DNA of 64,000 nt from CAVWCQ01 sp963753545 (GCA_963753545.1 CAVWCQ010000008.1:3348001-3412000), one strand, 5' to 3'; positions 11,101 to 21,217 are shown, counted from the stretch's first letter. Notes: generated by a model from the sequence alone, not told the origin. Program-made: numbers and translations.

Positions 11101-13781
11101 ACGAACGGGGGCTATATCCACGCGCCGTCGCTCAATCATGGAGTGACTGCGGCGGTCCTGCGCAACGGCTATATCAGCAACGCCACAAAAGATAATCCGG
11201 ATACGATGGCGATCAACCTGTCGTCGGAACGAGTGCGGATTGCGCTCTCGTTTATTGAGGGGATTCGCAATGGGCAGAGCCTGGGGGCGCTGCTTGGCTA
11301 CCAGCTCGAACGCGGCCTCCATGACCGATACGCGCTGGCAGAAGTTGATGAATTCATCCTCGATCTGCGCATCGCCTTCCCCTTGCAGGCCAAACGCCTC
11401 AAGCTGGAGACGAAGCCAACTGACGACGCGCCCGATCCGGATTCGGCCTCGATAAAATCACTGGAAGCACGCAACGTAGTGGATGGGCTGAGCCTGATTG
11501 AGCACATCAAGCGTACCAACAAGAAAACCTATCCCTTTGGCAAGCCGCTGCCCGATGCGACCCCTGACCAGAAGACTGCTATCAACGCCGAAGTGGATCG
11601 CCTGCTGGATATTCACGATGCGCTGGCGGATCTGGCAATGGCGGAAGGCGTGCATCAGGTCGTCCAAGGTAACTATGATCGCGCCGCTGCAACTCTCGAC
11701 GCCTATGGCAAGAGCAGTTTTCCGCCGATTCCGGCTGTGGTCCAGACGCCACGCAGCGGGATCACGCTCACGCACCGGATCGGCCTGCACCTGAAAACGG
11801 GGGTCAACGCGAATACCAGCCCGGTTACAGGCATCACGACTATCACGCCGCGCGCTAAAGCGGAACCTGCCCTCAACGACTGGTTGGCTTCGCTGCTGCC
11901 TACCCAGCCGGATAAGCTGGTCTGCAACGTGACATTCACCAACCCGGTAACAGGGATACCAGTTGATAAAGCAGTAAGCTGGCAGGATATGCAAATTCAG
12001 CCGATTGATCTGCTTTATCTCGTTCGCCCGGATCAGCGGGCAGGCGATGGCAGAACTGGATGATCGCATCCTGCGCCACATCCTGGCGACCAACTCGGTC
12101 CGGCCCGATGTCGCCATCCAGATTCAGTACACCGCGCCGGTGGCAAACGCGATTACCTTCTTCCAGTCCGCGCCGCTGATCCAGACTTTGCGGGCGCTGG
12201 TCCTGGCCTCTCGACCCCTTGCCGCTAACGATTTGATGCTGCAAACGGAAGCTACGCAAGCGCAGGACGAGACCGTCTTTGCCGATCCGCAGCGGGTGCT
12301 CGATGTGCGCGACGCCATGATCCCCCTGCGTGATGATCTGCTAGCCTACGCGGCAGGGCTGGCGGCTATCTTTGCCGATCTGCCGAATCTGGGCGATCAA
12401 CTGCTGACCGATGTTGATACTCACATGCAGGACCTGATTGAACTGCTCGTCCGCGCCAGCAGTTTCGGAATCCCACAGAGCGGCTGGGGATTCATCTATT
12501 CCTGGAAGGGCCAACTGTATGCCCAGATTCTGAGCCAGGGTACAGGAGCTTGTAAATCGATGGGACGGTCAACTTGACGCCTTCGATCAGTTGATCATCA
12601 AATACGGGCTGCTGCCCGGCCCTACGCCGGACGAAGATCGTTTTAGCCTGCTTCAGCAGGCGGAACTGCTGGTCGCGGCGCAGGTGACCACACCCCGGCC
12701 TGCCACACCGGGCGATCTGCGGACGCTGCTCGATACCCGGCGCGACACCTTCGAGGCGAAGCGCAACGACTTCGCGGATCAGCTCAAAACGACCACAACC
12801 TCTCTGGCGACACTGCTCGCCAACGTCGAAGGGCTGCTGCCGATTGACGATCTGGATATCACCCCCTTCGATCTGAATGACGTGAAAAAGCAGATTGTGA
12901 CGTTCAGCAGCGATATGCTCAGCGTCGCCCAGGCCGTCGCCAAAGACGCGGATAAGCGGATTAGCGATGCCCAGGGATTCATTGATGTCCATGATGCAGC
13001 CGCGAAGCCGTCTGTCCGTGTCAAAGCCCTGCAAGACGCCGCTAAAGCCCTGTTAAGTGATGATTTCCGGCTGATCCCGGAATTTGATCTCGCGGAAGGG
13101 CAGGGCGATGAGTGGAACAAAGCGCTGACAGCTTCGCAGGATGGCACGATGTTTAAGCACCTGACGCAAACCGCCAAGATCGATTTCCCAGTCGATGATT
13201 GGCTCTACGGCGTGGCCCGCGTTCGGGAAAAGATGGCCTCCTGGGAGCGTCTGTTGATGCTGTCCGTCGCAATGGGTCGCGGCGAACCCGAACTGGTCCC
13301 GGTTCAAATGCCTTACCAGGATAACGATTCCTGGCTGGGTTTGGAATTCCCAGCGACGTACACCATCGATAGTGATCGCCTGCTGTACACGGCTCATTAT
13401 GCCTCGCCGTTTAATAAAACCGGGCGGCAGTGCGGGCTGCTGTTGGACGAGTGGACGGAAGTGGTTCCCGGCACGGAAGAAACCACTGGCATCACCTTCC
13501 ACTATGACCGCCCCAACAGCGAACCGCCGCAAACCCTGCTGCTGGTGACAGCGGCCCATTTTGGCGAAAGTTGGGATTGGGATGAACTGGTCGCCGCGCT
13601 GAACGAAACGCTGGAACTGGCGAAACTGCGCGCCGTTGAACCGGATCAGATCGCCGCGACACCGCTCAACCGTCTGCTGCCCGCTACCCTGATGGCGATG
13701 ACGCTGCGGGAAACATCCATCTCGGCCAATCTGGCGATCAATAACAGTGTTCTCCAGAAAGTCTCGGTGAAGGACTCATGA
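8137..13781 (+). CDS. Giant uncharacterised protein (about 1880 aa) in three frame segments
   Basis: Three consecutive open segments (8137-12063, about 12040-12577, about 12543-13781) join into one protein if two single extra bases are removed, near 12040 and within the GGG at about 12534. The total length exceeds a multiple of three by exactly two, as expected. The N-terminal 80 residues form a charged coiled coil. Next comes a FLLLPLRIETRF / MWLRVYPDD block that I recall from uncharacterised actinobacterial and myxobacterial proteins. The rest is mixed alpha/beta with no recognised catalytic motif, signal peptide or membrane helix. The protein ends in ATGA overlap with the next gene. I cannot assign a function. 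Size and coupling suggest the scaffold of a large assembly. The frame breaks could be real, but sequencing indels are more likely. Confidence 0.7.
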
Positions 13782-15745
13782 CCCCAAAATACACGATCAA
13801 AGATATGGAAGTGACGCTGCAAAACCGTCTTTTTCCGGCTGTCACCGTCTGGAATCGATTGGAGGGGCGACCCCGTACACTGAACTTTAGCCGGGCGCTC
13901 AAGGCTGAGGTCCGCGACGCGCTGTGGATGCTGACCCGGCAGTGGCAGATGGGCGAATTTATGGGCGATGACGCCGGATCCCCTATTTTTGCCAAACTAC
14001 ACCTGAGCACCACCCGGCTCACCCAATACCAGCCGGACGGCTTCCCAGCGGAGGGTTTTGACGAGACGACTCCCCTGGAAGCCACCGTCGAGCGCCGCCC
14101 GATCCCGTTCCGGCTCAATGAGCAGGATCTGGCACTCGATCTGCGTCTGCTGATGGGGCGGCAGTGGCTCAAACTGCTCAATACGGTCACGACAAACGCT
14201 GCCGATCACCAGAAATTTATGGACGCCTATTCGATTGATCTACCTGATCCCGACGATCCGGCAGACGCGGCTATCTGCGCGCATGCTGACGTTTGGGCGA
14301 CGTTCGCTGCCGTTGCCGGAAAGCGCATGGACGGGGCAACGCTGTACTTCTACCTCAAGGAAGACGTCTCGCACCATGCCTCTGACGGAATCACGCTGTC
14401 CAATCCTGGCAAAAAATCGGATGTAGACACACTGGGCGATCGGTTCATGCAGTGGTTCGAGAAGCTGTATTTCCAACCGCCCGACGCCGATACGGATGCG
14501 TGGCTGCCGGATCGGTTGGAATACCAATTTGCTGTATCAGCCCCGGATGGAGATGGAGAAAAGGTACTCTCTGCCGAAGAGTATTATCATGGGCGGCTTG
14601 ACTGGTACAACTTCGATATTGACCCGGAGCGGCAAAGCCTGGATGGTCCGGTCGCGCCCGATCCGCAGAAGACTGACACAAAAACGTTCATTCCCGCCCC
14701 GCTGATCTTTGACGGAATGCCGAATACGCGTTGGTGGACGTTTGAAGATCGCCGCACCAATTTTGGCGATATCAAGCCGGACACAACGGATATTGCCAAG
14801 CTAATGCTGATGGAATTCGCCCTGGTCTATGCCAACGACTGGTTCCTGCTGCCCTACGCGCTGCCTGTTGGATCCATCTCGAATATCCGAGGCATGGCGG
14901 TGAGCAATGTATTTGGCGAACGGACCTGGATCGAGGCGGCAGGCAGCGGGCCGGATGATGCATGGCAGCGTTGGAGCATATTTACGCTGAACACAAAGGG
15001 TAACCAGGGTGAGAGTGCCGATACCAGTATGCTGCTGCTCCCTACGGTCCCGAAAATCCAGGAAGGCAAGCCGCGTGAAGATGTCATGTTGATTCGCGAT
15101 GAAGTGGCAAACATGGTCTGGGGTATCGAAAAAATGGTGCCGCTCCCCACAGGCGACAGCCGACCGGGCGCGGAAGTTGCGCGGGAATATCTGGCCTTTA
15201 TCCGCAAACCGCTGGATGAAAAAGTCGCCCAGTTACTGGCGCGGAAACAGGAACTTGAAGCGGAAGACCCCGGCGATCTGAGTCCGGCGGAACAGGCCGA
15301 ACTGGACGATATCCGCGCTACCCTGGCAAAGGTGGTGCCGCCTGAGCCCGCAGCGGATATTCGCTATCAGGTCATGAATACGGTTCCCGAAGAATGGATA
15401 CCGTTTATCCCCATCCACGTGAAAGACGATATTCGGCAAATTCAGTTGCAGCGGGCCGCTATGCCGCGCTTCCTGGCTGGGCAAGAAAAGCCTCAGCGCG
15501 TGCGCCCCTGGACAGCGCTGCTGCGTGAGGGCCTGGATCAAAAACCACGCCTGCCCTATTTTTTGCACGAAGAAGAGGTTCCGCGCGCCGGAATCGAGGT
15601 GAAGCAGTCCTTCCAGCGCACCCGCTGGCTTGATGGGCGGGTGTGGATCTGGCTGGGTGTGCAAAAACAGATCGGGCGCGGTGAGGGAACGAGCGGACTG
15701 GCCTTCGACCAGATTATCGATACCACCAGCCAGAAGGGACCTTGA
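13778..15745 (+). CDS. Uncharacterised 655-residue protein, last gene of the giant-protein cluster
   Basis: The start overlaps the preceding stop (ATGA). The N-terminal part carries the motif DALWMLTRQWQMGEF followed by GDDAGSPI. I remember this signature from a widespread but uncharacterised family that occurs beside the other proteins of this cluster. No signal peptide or membrane segment is visible. Near residues 475-535 there is a charged helical stretch (LLARKQELEAEDPGD and onwards) that may be a coiled-coil hairpin. The C-terminal part is basic and aromatic. The stop codon lies inside a strong stem-loop that ends the transcription unit. The family assignment rests on memory of the motif, and the function is unknown. 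Confidence 0.75.
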   Translation: MTPKYTIKDMEVTLQNRLFPAVTVWNRLEGRPRTLNFSRALKAEVRDALWMLTRQWQMGEFMGDDAGSPIFAKLHLSTTRLTQYQPDGFPAEGFDETTPLEATVERRPIPFRLNEQDLALDLRLLMGRQWLKLLNTVTTNAADHQKFMDAYSIDLPDPDDPADAAICAHADVWATFAAVAGKRMDGATLYFYLKEDVSHHASDGITLSNPGKKSDVDTLGDRFMQWFEKLYFQPPDADTDAWLPDRLEYQFAVSAPDGDGEKVLSAEEYYHGRLDWYNFDIDPERQSLDGPVAPDPQKTDTKTFIPAPLIFDGMPNTRWWTFEDRRTNFGDIKPDTTDIAKLMLMEFALVYANDWFLLPYALPVGSISNIRGMAVSNVFGERTWIEAAGSGPDDAWQRWSIFTLNTKGNQGESADTSMLLLPTVPKIQEGKPREDVMLIRDEVANMVWGIEKMVPLPTGDSRPGAEVAREYLAFIRKPLDEKVAQLLARKQELEAEDPGDLSPAEQAELDDIRATLAKVVPPEPAADIRYQVMNTVPEEWIPFIPIHVKDDIRQIQLQRAAMPRFLAGQEKPQRVRPWTALLREGLDQKPRLPYFLHEEEVPRAGIEVKQSFQRTRWLDGRVWIWLGVQKQIGRGEGTSGLAFDQIIDTTSQKGP

Positions 15746-15766
15746 GTTTACAAGGCCCCTGGCTGG
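15726..15766. terminator. Strong bidirectional terminator between convergent genes
   Basis: The outer arms CCAGCCAG (15726-15733) and CTGGCTGG (15759-15766) pair perfectly. An inner stem GGG-A-CCTTG / CAAGGCCC adds eight more pairs around a six-base loop. TTCTTCTTG follows on the plus strand. The hairpin contains the stop codon of the last giant-cluster gene and lies just before the stop of the minus-strand GMC oxidoreductase, so it probably serves both. Confidence 0.75.
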
Positions 15767-15776
15767 TTCTTCTTGT

Positions 15777-17204
15777 CTATTGGGCTACATAGTCCGAGGC
15801 AGTGTGCGACAGCGCCATCACCGTCGCCTGGCAGTTGGCCCAGATGTTGCTCGGAAAAACGCTGGCATCCACGAGATACAGATTTTCAAAACCGTGAATC
15901 CGGAAGGTGGTATCCACCACCCCCTTCTCAGGGTCTTCGTGCATCACATTACCGCCCTGTGGGTGGGCAGAACCCAGGAGCAGATCGTCGGGATGTCTGA
16001 TCCACTCATCGAGCATCTCAAGATCGCTGGGGTTTGTCAGCTCAATAAAGCGGTAGGTGGCAGGTAAAACAGAGATAGCCCCCGCGGCAAAAAAGATTTT
16101 TGCCAGAGCTTCCATACCTCGCCTCAGACGAGCAAGGTCGTTTTTGTTGAAGCTGAGATCGATTTTCGTATTCCCTTTGCGGTCCAGCGATATTTTGCCG
16201 CGCGGGTCCGTACCGACCATCACGCCCGCCTGGGCAAAATAGTTATAGCGGCGCATCCGTTCGAGGTGTGTCGCAAACCACCCGCCCAGGGTGATCGAAA
16301 ACGCGCCGGGCGGCGAAAAGAATGTCTCGATCACGCTCTCCGGGCCAGCCTCGGCAACTGCCGTCAAACCAATGCCATCATAACCATTCAGCGGCTGCTG
16401 CATTTCAGCCGTTACCATCACTCCGCCCAACACGTGAAAATGCTTGCCGACAGTGCCACGCTGCCTGATATCGTTTTGCAGCAGCAGTTCGGTTGATCCG
16501 ATGGCTCCAGCGCAAATCACAACCCGTTCAGCCGTCACGGCTTCCGTTTGACCGTGCCGGGTATATTTCACAGCGCTAACAGCAGCCCCTTTCCTGTCAA
16601 AACGAATATCGCGGCATTGATCGACAATCTCCGCTCCACACAATTCGGCCCAGGGGATAAACGTGACAAGCATAGACGTCTTGCGGTTATAACGGCAGCC
16701 ATAGTTACACCAGCCGCAGCCGATACACTCATTGCGGTTATTGTTGAGCAGATGGGCCGAAATATCGAGCGCCTGGCTTCCTTTCAGGAAAACCTCGGTC
16801 CCTTTGTTGGCAAGCACGGCGGGCAAAGGCGAAACATGGAGTTTCGTTTCCAGGTCTTCATAGGCCCGCGTGATCCGTCCCCTGTCCAGGTCGGCTCCAC
16901 GCGCTTTCCAGTCCGGTAAGATGCGATCAAGATCGGCTCGCAGCCAGATCGCATTATTGACAACTGTGGAACCACCGACCGTGCAGCCCTGCATGATCAC
17001 CAGATCGTGATCGATACTTGTCTGCACACCGCCGTTTTTATAGAGCCGGGGCAGCATCTCCATCTCGTTGTGGACAAATGATTGAGGGTCCTGTCGTTTG
17101 CCCTTCTCCAATACCAGCACCTTGAGGCCGCGCTGAGCCAGTTGGAAGGCCATGACAGAGCCAGCCGCTCCTGAACCTACGATCACTGCGTCATAGTGTT
17201 TCAT
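15777..17204 (-). CDS. GMC-family FAD-dependent oxidoreductase
   Basis: This flavoprotein dehydrogenase or oxidase of the glucose-methanol-choline family (475 aa) oxidises an alcohol group; the substrate is unknown. The N-terminus has the FAD dinucleotide motif GSGAAGS at residues 9-15, then EKG, the usual acidic residue binding the adenosine ribose. A GCTVGGSTVVNNA stretch is the second FAD motif. A Cys-rich segment (CIGCGWCNYGC) resembles that of long-chain alcohol oxidases. The C-terminal domain keeps the catalytic SAHPQGG histidine and an NCQAT asparagine. ATG 17204 is chosen because GGAGGGAG precedes it; an upstream in-frame start would overlap the previous gene too far. It overlaps the preceding membrane-protein gene by 14 bases and is the last gene of a three-gene operon. 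Confidence 0.85.
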   Translation of the reverse strand: MKHYDAVIVGSGAAGSVMAFQLAQRGLKVLVLEKGKRQDPQSFVHNEMEMLPRLYKNGGVQTSIDHDLVIMQGCTVGGSTVVNNAIWLRADLDRILPDWKARGADLDRGRITRAYEDLETKLHVSPLPAVLANKGTEVFLKGSQALDISAHLLNNNRNECIGCGWCNYGCRYNRKTSMLVTFIPWAELCGAEIVDQCRDIRFDRKGAAVSAVKYTRHGQTEAVTAERVVICAGAIGSTELLLQNDIRQRGTVGKHFHVLGGVMVTAEMQQPLNGYDGIGLTAVAEAGPESVIETFFSPPGAFSITLGGWFATHLERMRRYNYFAQAGVMVGTDPRGKISLDRKGNTKIDLSFNKNDLARLRRGMEALAKIFFAAGAISVLPATYRFIELTNPSDLEMLDEWIRHPDDLLLGSAHPQGGNVMHEDPEKGVVDTTFRIHGFENLYLVDASVFPSNIWANCQATVMALSHTASDYVAQ

Positions 17205-18042
17205 GTGGCTCTCCCTCCATGACTGGAATGTCATACACCTTCGGCGTTTGATCCAGACCCGCAGTTCGTTCGCGTGAATCAAATTCGACATATCCAACGT
17301 CGGCCCGAACATCGGGGTGTGTATAGTAGGTGAAGGTCGACAGCAGCTTAAGCGTGCGCGATACATCGCGGAACAGCCCACGCGACCAGATCACCTTGCG
17401 AATAATTTCGCGGCGTTCGTGCGTTCCCAGATCGCTGAAGGGGAAGGGACGCAGCACCAGAAAAGGCGTCAGCCATTCGATGAGAAACATCACCTGATGG
17501 ATTTCTTTTTTGATCGGGCTGTCGATTTCCGCTAAGAGATGATCGGTGCGCACCGCGACATCAATCGGGTGAATTGTCAGATCATCGGCATCCAACATCG
17601 CGTCGGCAATTTGAATCATCGTTTCAAATTCACGGATGCTGAAATAGCGCGGGGTGAAGCGGGCGCGGATCGCTTCCCGCCGTACCAGCCAGCAAGCGAA
17701 AAACATGAGGACCATGAGCAGCCCGGCGAACACGAGTTTCCAGGCGGGGTGGAAAAGTCCAAAAGCAATCCAGCCCATTCCGGTTAGAAGAAGAAAGGAA
17801 AAGGCGAGATCAAGCGCGGGACGATTTTGCCTGACTCCGCCGCTGCCCAACCCCAATAGCAGGCCAGATGTCAAGGTTGCGAAGCAAAGCACACCTCCCC
17901 AAAATCCGGCCACATCAAACCAGGAGCGGAAAAGGCCGACTGCTAGCGTCAAGAGAAAGAGCAGCAGCGCAAAAATGTTCCCCATATCGGAGAGAAAAAC
18001 TTCGGTGACATTGATGCCAAAGCGGCGCATAGGCGAAATCAT
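17191..18042 (-). CDS. Membrane protein, possible small subunit of the GMC enzyme
   Basis: The 283-residue product has an N-terminal membrane domain of about four helices (residues 20-120). A soluble C-terminal half follows, containing FSIREFETMIQIADAML, then later a FRDVSRTLKLLSTFTYY / DVRADVGYVEF block. That helical C-terminal layout resembles gluconate 2-dehydrogenase subunit 3, a known partner of GMC flavoproteins. The match is weak and is my inference, supported by the adjacent GMC gene. ATG 18042 forms ATGA with the stop of the DUF362 gene, fixing the start. If right, the protein would anchor the flavoprotein and pass electrons to or near the membrane. Confidence 0.6.
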   Translation of the reverse strand: MISPMRRFGINVTEVFLSDMGNIFALLLFLLTLAVGLFRSWFDVAGFWGGVLCFATLTSGLLLGLGSGGVRQNRPALDLAFSFLLLTGMGWIAFGLFHPAWKLVFAGLLMVLMFFACWLVRREAIRARFTPRYFSIREFETMIQIADAMLDADDLTIHPIDVAVRTDHLLAEIDSPIKKEIHQVMFLIEWLTPFLVLRPFPFSDLGTHERREIIRKVIWSRGLFRDVSRTLKLLSTFTYYTHPDVRADVGYVEFDSRERTAGLDQTPKVYDIPVMEGEPHETL

Positions 18043-19154
18043 AGTGGCAATCTCCGCATCTTTTTGGGATCTGTCGCTTTGGTCAACAATCCCTCGATAA
18101 GCCTGACAAACGCCTGAGTGATTTGGAAAAACCATCGACCGCGCCCAACCTGTGGAAACCGCGAGTCCATCTGGGTCGCCACAGAGCGCGACAAGAATCG
18201 TCCGAGATAGTAAAATTCCTCGGTGACATTAAAGGCAACAACCACAATAGGCCGCACGTTATCCCAGGGATACCACGGGGTCATATTACCGATGCGGGTG
18301 ATGTGGATCGTTCCCCAGCGGTGTACTGCTTCCTGGATCACGTAGTTGTGGAAGGGATCAAGCTGCATTTTTTCACCCACAACCCAATCCAGCGCGAAGA
18401 TATTCTCCGAAGCTAAAAAGGTGTGAGTCTGGTTGGGACGAGGATCGCGCACATGGCCTGTTAGCCCATCGCCACTGACCCAGGCGTCTAAAAACCCAAA
18501 ATGGACCGGGATTTTGTCCGCGCTTAAGACGGTCGCCTGGAAAAACTCGATATCCCGCCCGCGGCTGCCCTTGCCGTGATACACGCGCATTTTGTCCCAC
18601 ATGGGCAGGCAGCCGTAGACATTTTTGATACAGGCCGTATAGAGGCACTGCCAGTGGGATTTGTTCTTGGCAAAGGAAATCCGGTAATCCGCTTCGAGCC
18701 ACGCCCGCCCAGCGAGATGATGTCCGAGAACGCCGCCGTAATCGAATGGCACGGCATCTTCCGTGAGGTCAACGATGCGATATCCCTGCCCACTGTAACC
18801 GCACATCGCAGCGACAAGCGGAACCGTACGCCCCGTATAGGCATAGTTATAGACGTTCTGCGATTCGACAACGGCAAAGGTCGTAAATCCCTGTTCCTGC
18901 ATGAGTTGGATGAGTTCTTCGACCAGACCGGGATCGGTGTAGACCGGGGAGTCCTCCTGAAAAATGGAGGCGGTCATGATGTTCGGTTTGATGGCAATCT
19001 GATAGTTGTCTTTAGATTTGCCGCTGGCTCGCCATCGTTCCAGGAGATTTGCGACGAAGCCCGACTGGTCAACCGCCCGGCGGAATGTCTCAAGCTTATT
19101 CTCGCCCGTTACAATATGCACAGTCGCGTCACGGGAATAAATTTCATGCGGCAT
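18039..19154 (-). CDS. DUF362 domain protein
   Basis: The 371-residue product has the DUF362 layout: IAIKPNIMTAS near the N-terminus, a predicted alpha/beta core with VVESQNVYNYAYTGR, and a AKNKSHWQCLYTACIKNVYG segment. The biochemical role of this domain is not established. Some members carry a ferredoxin domain, but no CxxCxxC motif is present here. Two in-frame ATGs exist six bases apart. AGGGGAGG directly abuts the first and is six bases from the second (19154), so the second is the likely start. It is the first gene of the operon with the membrane protein and the GMC oxidoreductase, joined by an ATGA overlap, and may support assembly or redox function of that complex. Confidence 0.75.
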   Translation of the reverse strand: MPHEIYSRDATVHIVTGENKLETFRRAVDQSGFVANLLERWRASGKSKDNYQIAIKPNIMTASIFQEDSPVYTDPGLVEELIQLMQEQGFTTFAVVESQNVYNYAYTGRTVPLVAAMCGYSGQGYRIVDLTEDAVPFDYGGVLGHHLAGRAWLEADYRISFAKNKSHWQCLYTACIKNVYGCLPMWDKMRVYHGKGSRGRDIEFFQATVLSADKIPVHFGFLDAWVSGDGLTGHVRDPRPNQTHTFLASENIFALDWVVGEKMQLDPFHNYVIQEAVHRWGTIHITRIGNMTPWYPWDNVRPIVVVAFNVTEEFYYLGRFLSRSVATQMDSRFPQVGRGRWFFQITQAFVRLIEGLLTKATDPKKMRRLPL

Positions 19155-19405
19155 AAACATCCTCCCCTAATGAGCAATAGAATTGATCGGACGAGGAGTT
19201 TCTATGGATCATTATATTGTAAAAAATGCATAATTATCAGAAATATCATAAATAAAACATGGAAAAGTTGTATGAAACTCGTAATAGGCCGCTGGCAATA
19301 CCTGATCGACGTTGTGAGGTATGTCTATTTTGCTCGTTGATCCACACCGAGAATTCATGCTACGATTTTTGCGGGATAGAGTTGGTTTCTCTCGAAGGAG
19401 TACTC

Positions 19406-20362
19406 ATGGCCTCAAAGTACAGTCTGATCATGATCTGCGCGGTACTAGGGGCAATACTGCTGCGCGGGTCTGTTTCCCCCGCTCAATCGGCGTCGCCTGC
19501 TTCCTCTCTTGGCCATTGGGAAGTTGTGCGTCAAATCGATTATGACGACATCTCAGAAGAAAACCTGAAAGGGGATATCGCACCAGCCTATCGGATATAT
19601 CTGGTCAGTCTGGCTGGGTTTCATTCCGACACGTTTGGCATCGCAGTCGGACCCGACGACGATGTGCGCTATACCTCGGACGGCGGTCAATCCTGGACCA
19701 AAGCAGCCGGCGAATTATACTGCCGTCACGGGCTGGAGATTGTGGATGAAAGCGTCGCCTGGCACTGCGGGAACGGCGGCACGCGTGTTTCAACGAATGG
19801 CGGTCAGACCTGGAAAACAGTAACACCTTCGCAGTGCCCATTCCTGAACTTTTTAGATGCGGAGACCGGGTGGGCTGCTTCTCCCTCCAGGCTGCAAAAC
19901 ACCACCGATGGTGGCATGAGCTGGGATGATGTGCCTCTGCCGCTCGATGCTCAGAAAATAGCAGGACTTGACCTGCGAACAGCCAACGATGGCTATCTAT
20001 TGAGTACAGACGGTAATCTGTATGTTACAGCAGATGGCGGGCGCAGTTGGGAAGGTCGCTCTTTAGGATTGAGAACAGGCGAGAAATTGATGACTGCTCC
20101 CAGCACGGGCCCTTACGCGGTCATGCGCTTCCTGGATGCCCGTCACGGTATGGTCATTTTTGCTCTCTCTGATCGAACCGTCTGGTATGCAATCACAGAG
20201 GATGGCGGTCAAAACTGGCAAAGAGCGGAGATTTCCGAACTGCGCGACCAGTCGACCTACTACCATCTGTTTCTCTCGCAGGATGCCCAGCTATTGACCG
20301 TGACCGATCACTTTCTGAATGGTGAGAATAGAACCATCGTGCTCCGTTACCGGGAATCCTGA
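19406..20362 (+). CDS. Secreted Asp-box (YCF48/BNR-like) repeat protein
   Basis: The product of 318 residues starts with a signal peptide (MASKYSLIMICAVLGAILL, cleavage near PAQSA). It contains at least five Asp-box turns of the form S/T-x-D-G-G-x-x-W: TSDGGQSW, STNGGQTW, TTDGGMSW, TADGGRSW, TEDGGQNW. These mark a beta-propeller like YCF48/Hcf136 or sialidase-type folds. Sialidase catalytic residues are not evident, so an enzyme role is not claimed. ATG 19406 is preferred over longer in-frame starts because GAAGGAG lies five bases upstream and the signal peptide begins there. It is divergent from the DUF362 operon and convergent with the EamA gene, with only 12 bases between stops. Confidence 0.8.
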   Translation: MASKYSLIMICAVLGAILLRGSVSPAQSASPASSLGHWEVVRQIDYDDISEENLKGDIAPAYRIYLVSLAGFHSDTFGIAVGPDDDVRYTSDGGQSWTKAAGELYCRHGLEIVDESVAWHCGNGGTRVSTNGGQTWKTVTPSQCPFLNFLDAETGWAASPSRLQNTTDGGMSWDDVPLPLDAQKIAGLDLRTANDGYLLSTDGNLYVTADGGRSWEGRSLGLRTGEKLMTAPSTGPYAVMRFLDARHGMVIFALSDRTVWYAITEDGGQNWQRAEISELRDQSTYYHLFLSQDAQLLTVTDHFLNGENRTIVLRYRES

Positions 20363-20374
20363 TCACCACTCTCC

Positions 20375-21217
20375 TCAGAGCGTAATCAGCACAATCGCCA
20401 GCATCGCCGCGCCGATGCCAACCCTCTGGGGGCGAGTCAGATGCTCCTTGATGGTCAATTGGGCCAGGAGAGCCGTTATCGCCGGATACAAAGATCCCAA
20501 GACTGAAGTTACATCAAGGCGACCGTTCTGTGTCGCCAGCAGAAAAAACAGATTACCGCCCACATCGAGAATGCCTGCCAGGGTGAGCAGCCGGAGGGGG
20601 AGCTGGCGCAGGATGGGCCGGTGGGTGGCAAACGCGAAGATGATCATGATGGTGCAGGCAGCGGTTCGCCCGGCGATCAGAGGCCAGAAAACGGTATTCT
20701 CCCCAACCTGATCGAGCGTGATGAAGAACGCTCCGAATCCCAACCCGGCGACCGCTGCCATGCCAAGCTCGATGGGGCGGCTGCTCAATTGTTCCGGGCG
20801 GGAGAGCAACCAGATGCCCACGAGTGCAACGCCAAATCCCACGAATTGCAGATTACCCGGCAGCCCCTCGGTGAATGCGTTAAAAATAACGGGCATCGCC
20901 GTCGCCAGCACAGCCGACAGAGGCGCTACGATGCCCATGCGCCCCCTGGCAAAGCCCTGAAACAGAAACCCTACCCCGATCATCCCGCAGACCCCCGACA
21001 GCGCTCCCCAGCCCAGATCAGCCAGCGATGGCAGCGGCTCGGTATAAATCAGAGCCACAATGACCAGGGCGATCAATCCCACGCTGTAGCCAATCAACAC
21101 GGAGCGGAAGGCACTGGAACGGCGAGAGGCAATCCCACCTGTGAAATCACCCGCGCCCCAGCAGATCGCAGCGGTCAGAGCAAGCGTGGCAGCGAGGAAA
21201 GGCGTGTTGAAAGACAA
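20375..21217 (-). CDS. EamA/DMT-family transporter
   Basis: The 280-residue protein has about ten hydrophobic helices in two homologous halves, as in the drug/metabolite transporter superfamily. The N-terminal half begins with AATLALTAAICWGAGDF, a typical EamA opening with the conserved W and G. The second half ends with a TSVLGSLYPAITALLA helix that is typical of the second EamA repeat. The substrate cannot be deduced. The start is a TTG at 21217 with GAGGG upstream; a nearby ATG at 21231 is out of frame. The neighbouring cupin gene lies upstream on the same strand, so the two may be cotranscribed. Confidence 0.8.
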   Translation of the reverse strand: MSFNTPFLAATLALTAAICWGAGDFTGGIASRRSSAFRSVLIGYSVGLIALVIVALIYTEPLPSLADLGWGALSGVCGMIGVGFLFQGFARGRMGIVAPLSAVLATAMPVIFNAFTEGLPGNLQFVGFGVALVGIWLLSRPEQLSSRPIELGMAAVAGLGFGAFFITLDQVGENTVFWPLIAGRTAACTIMIIFAFATHRPILRQLPLRLLTLAGILDVGGNLFFLLATQNGRLDVTSVLGSLYPAITALLAQLTIKEHLTRPQRVGIGAAMLAIVLITL

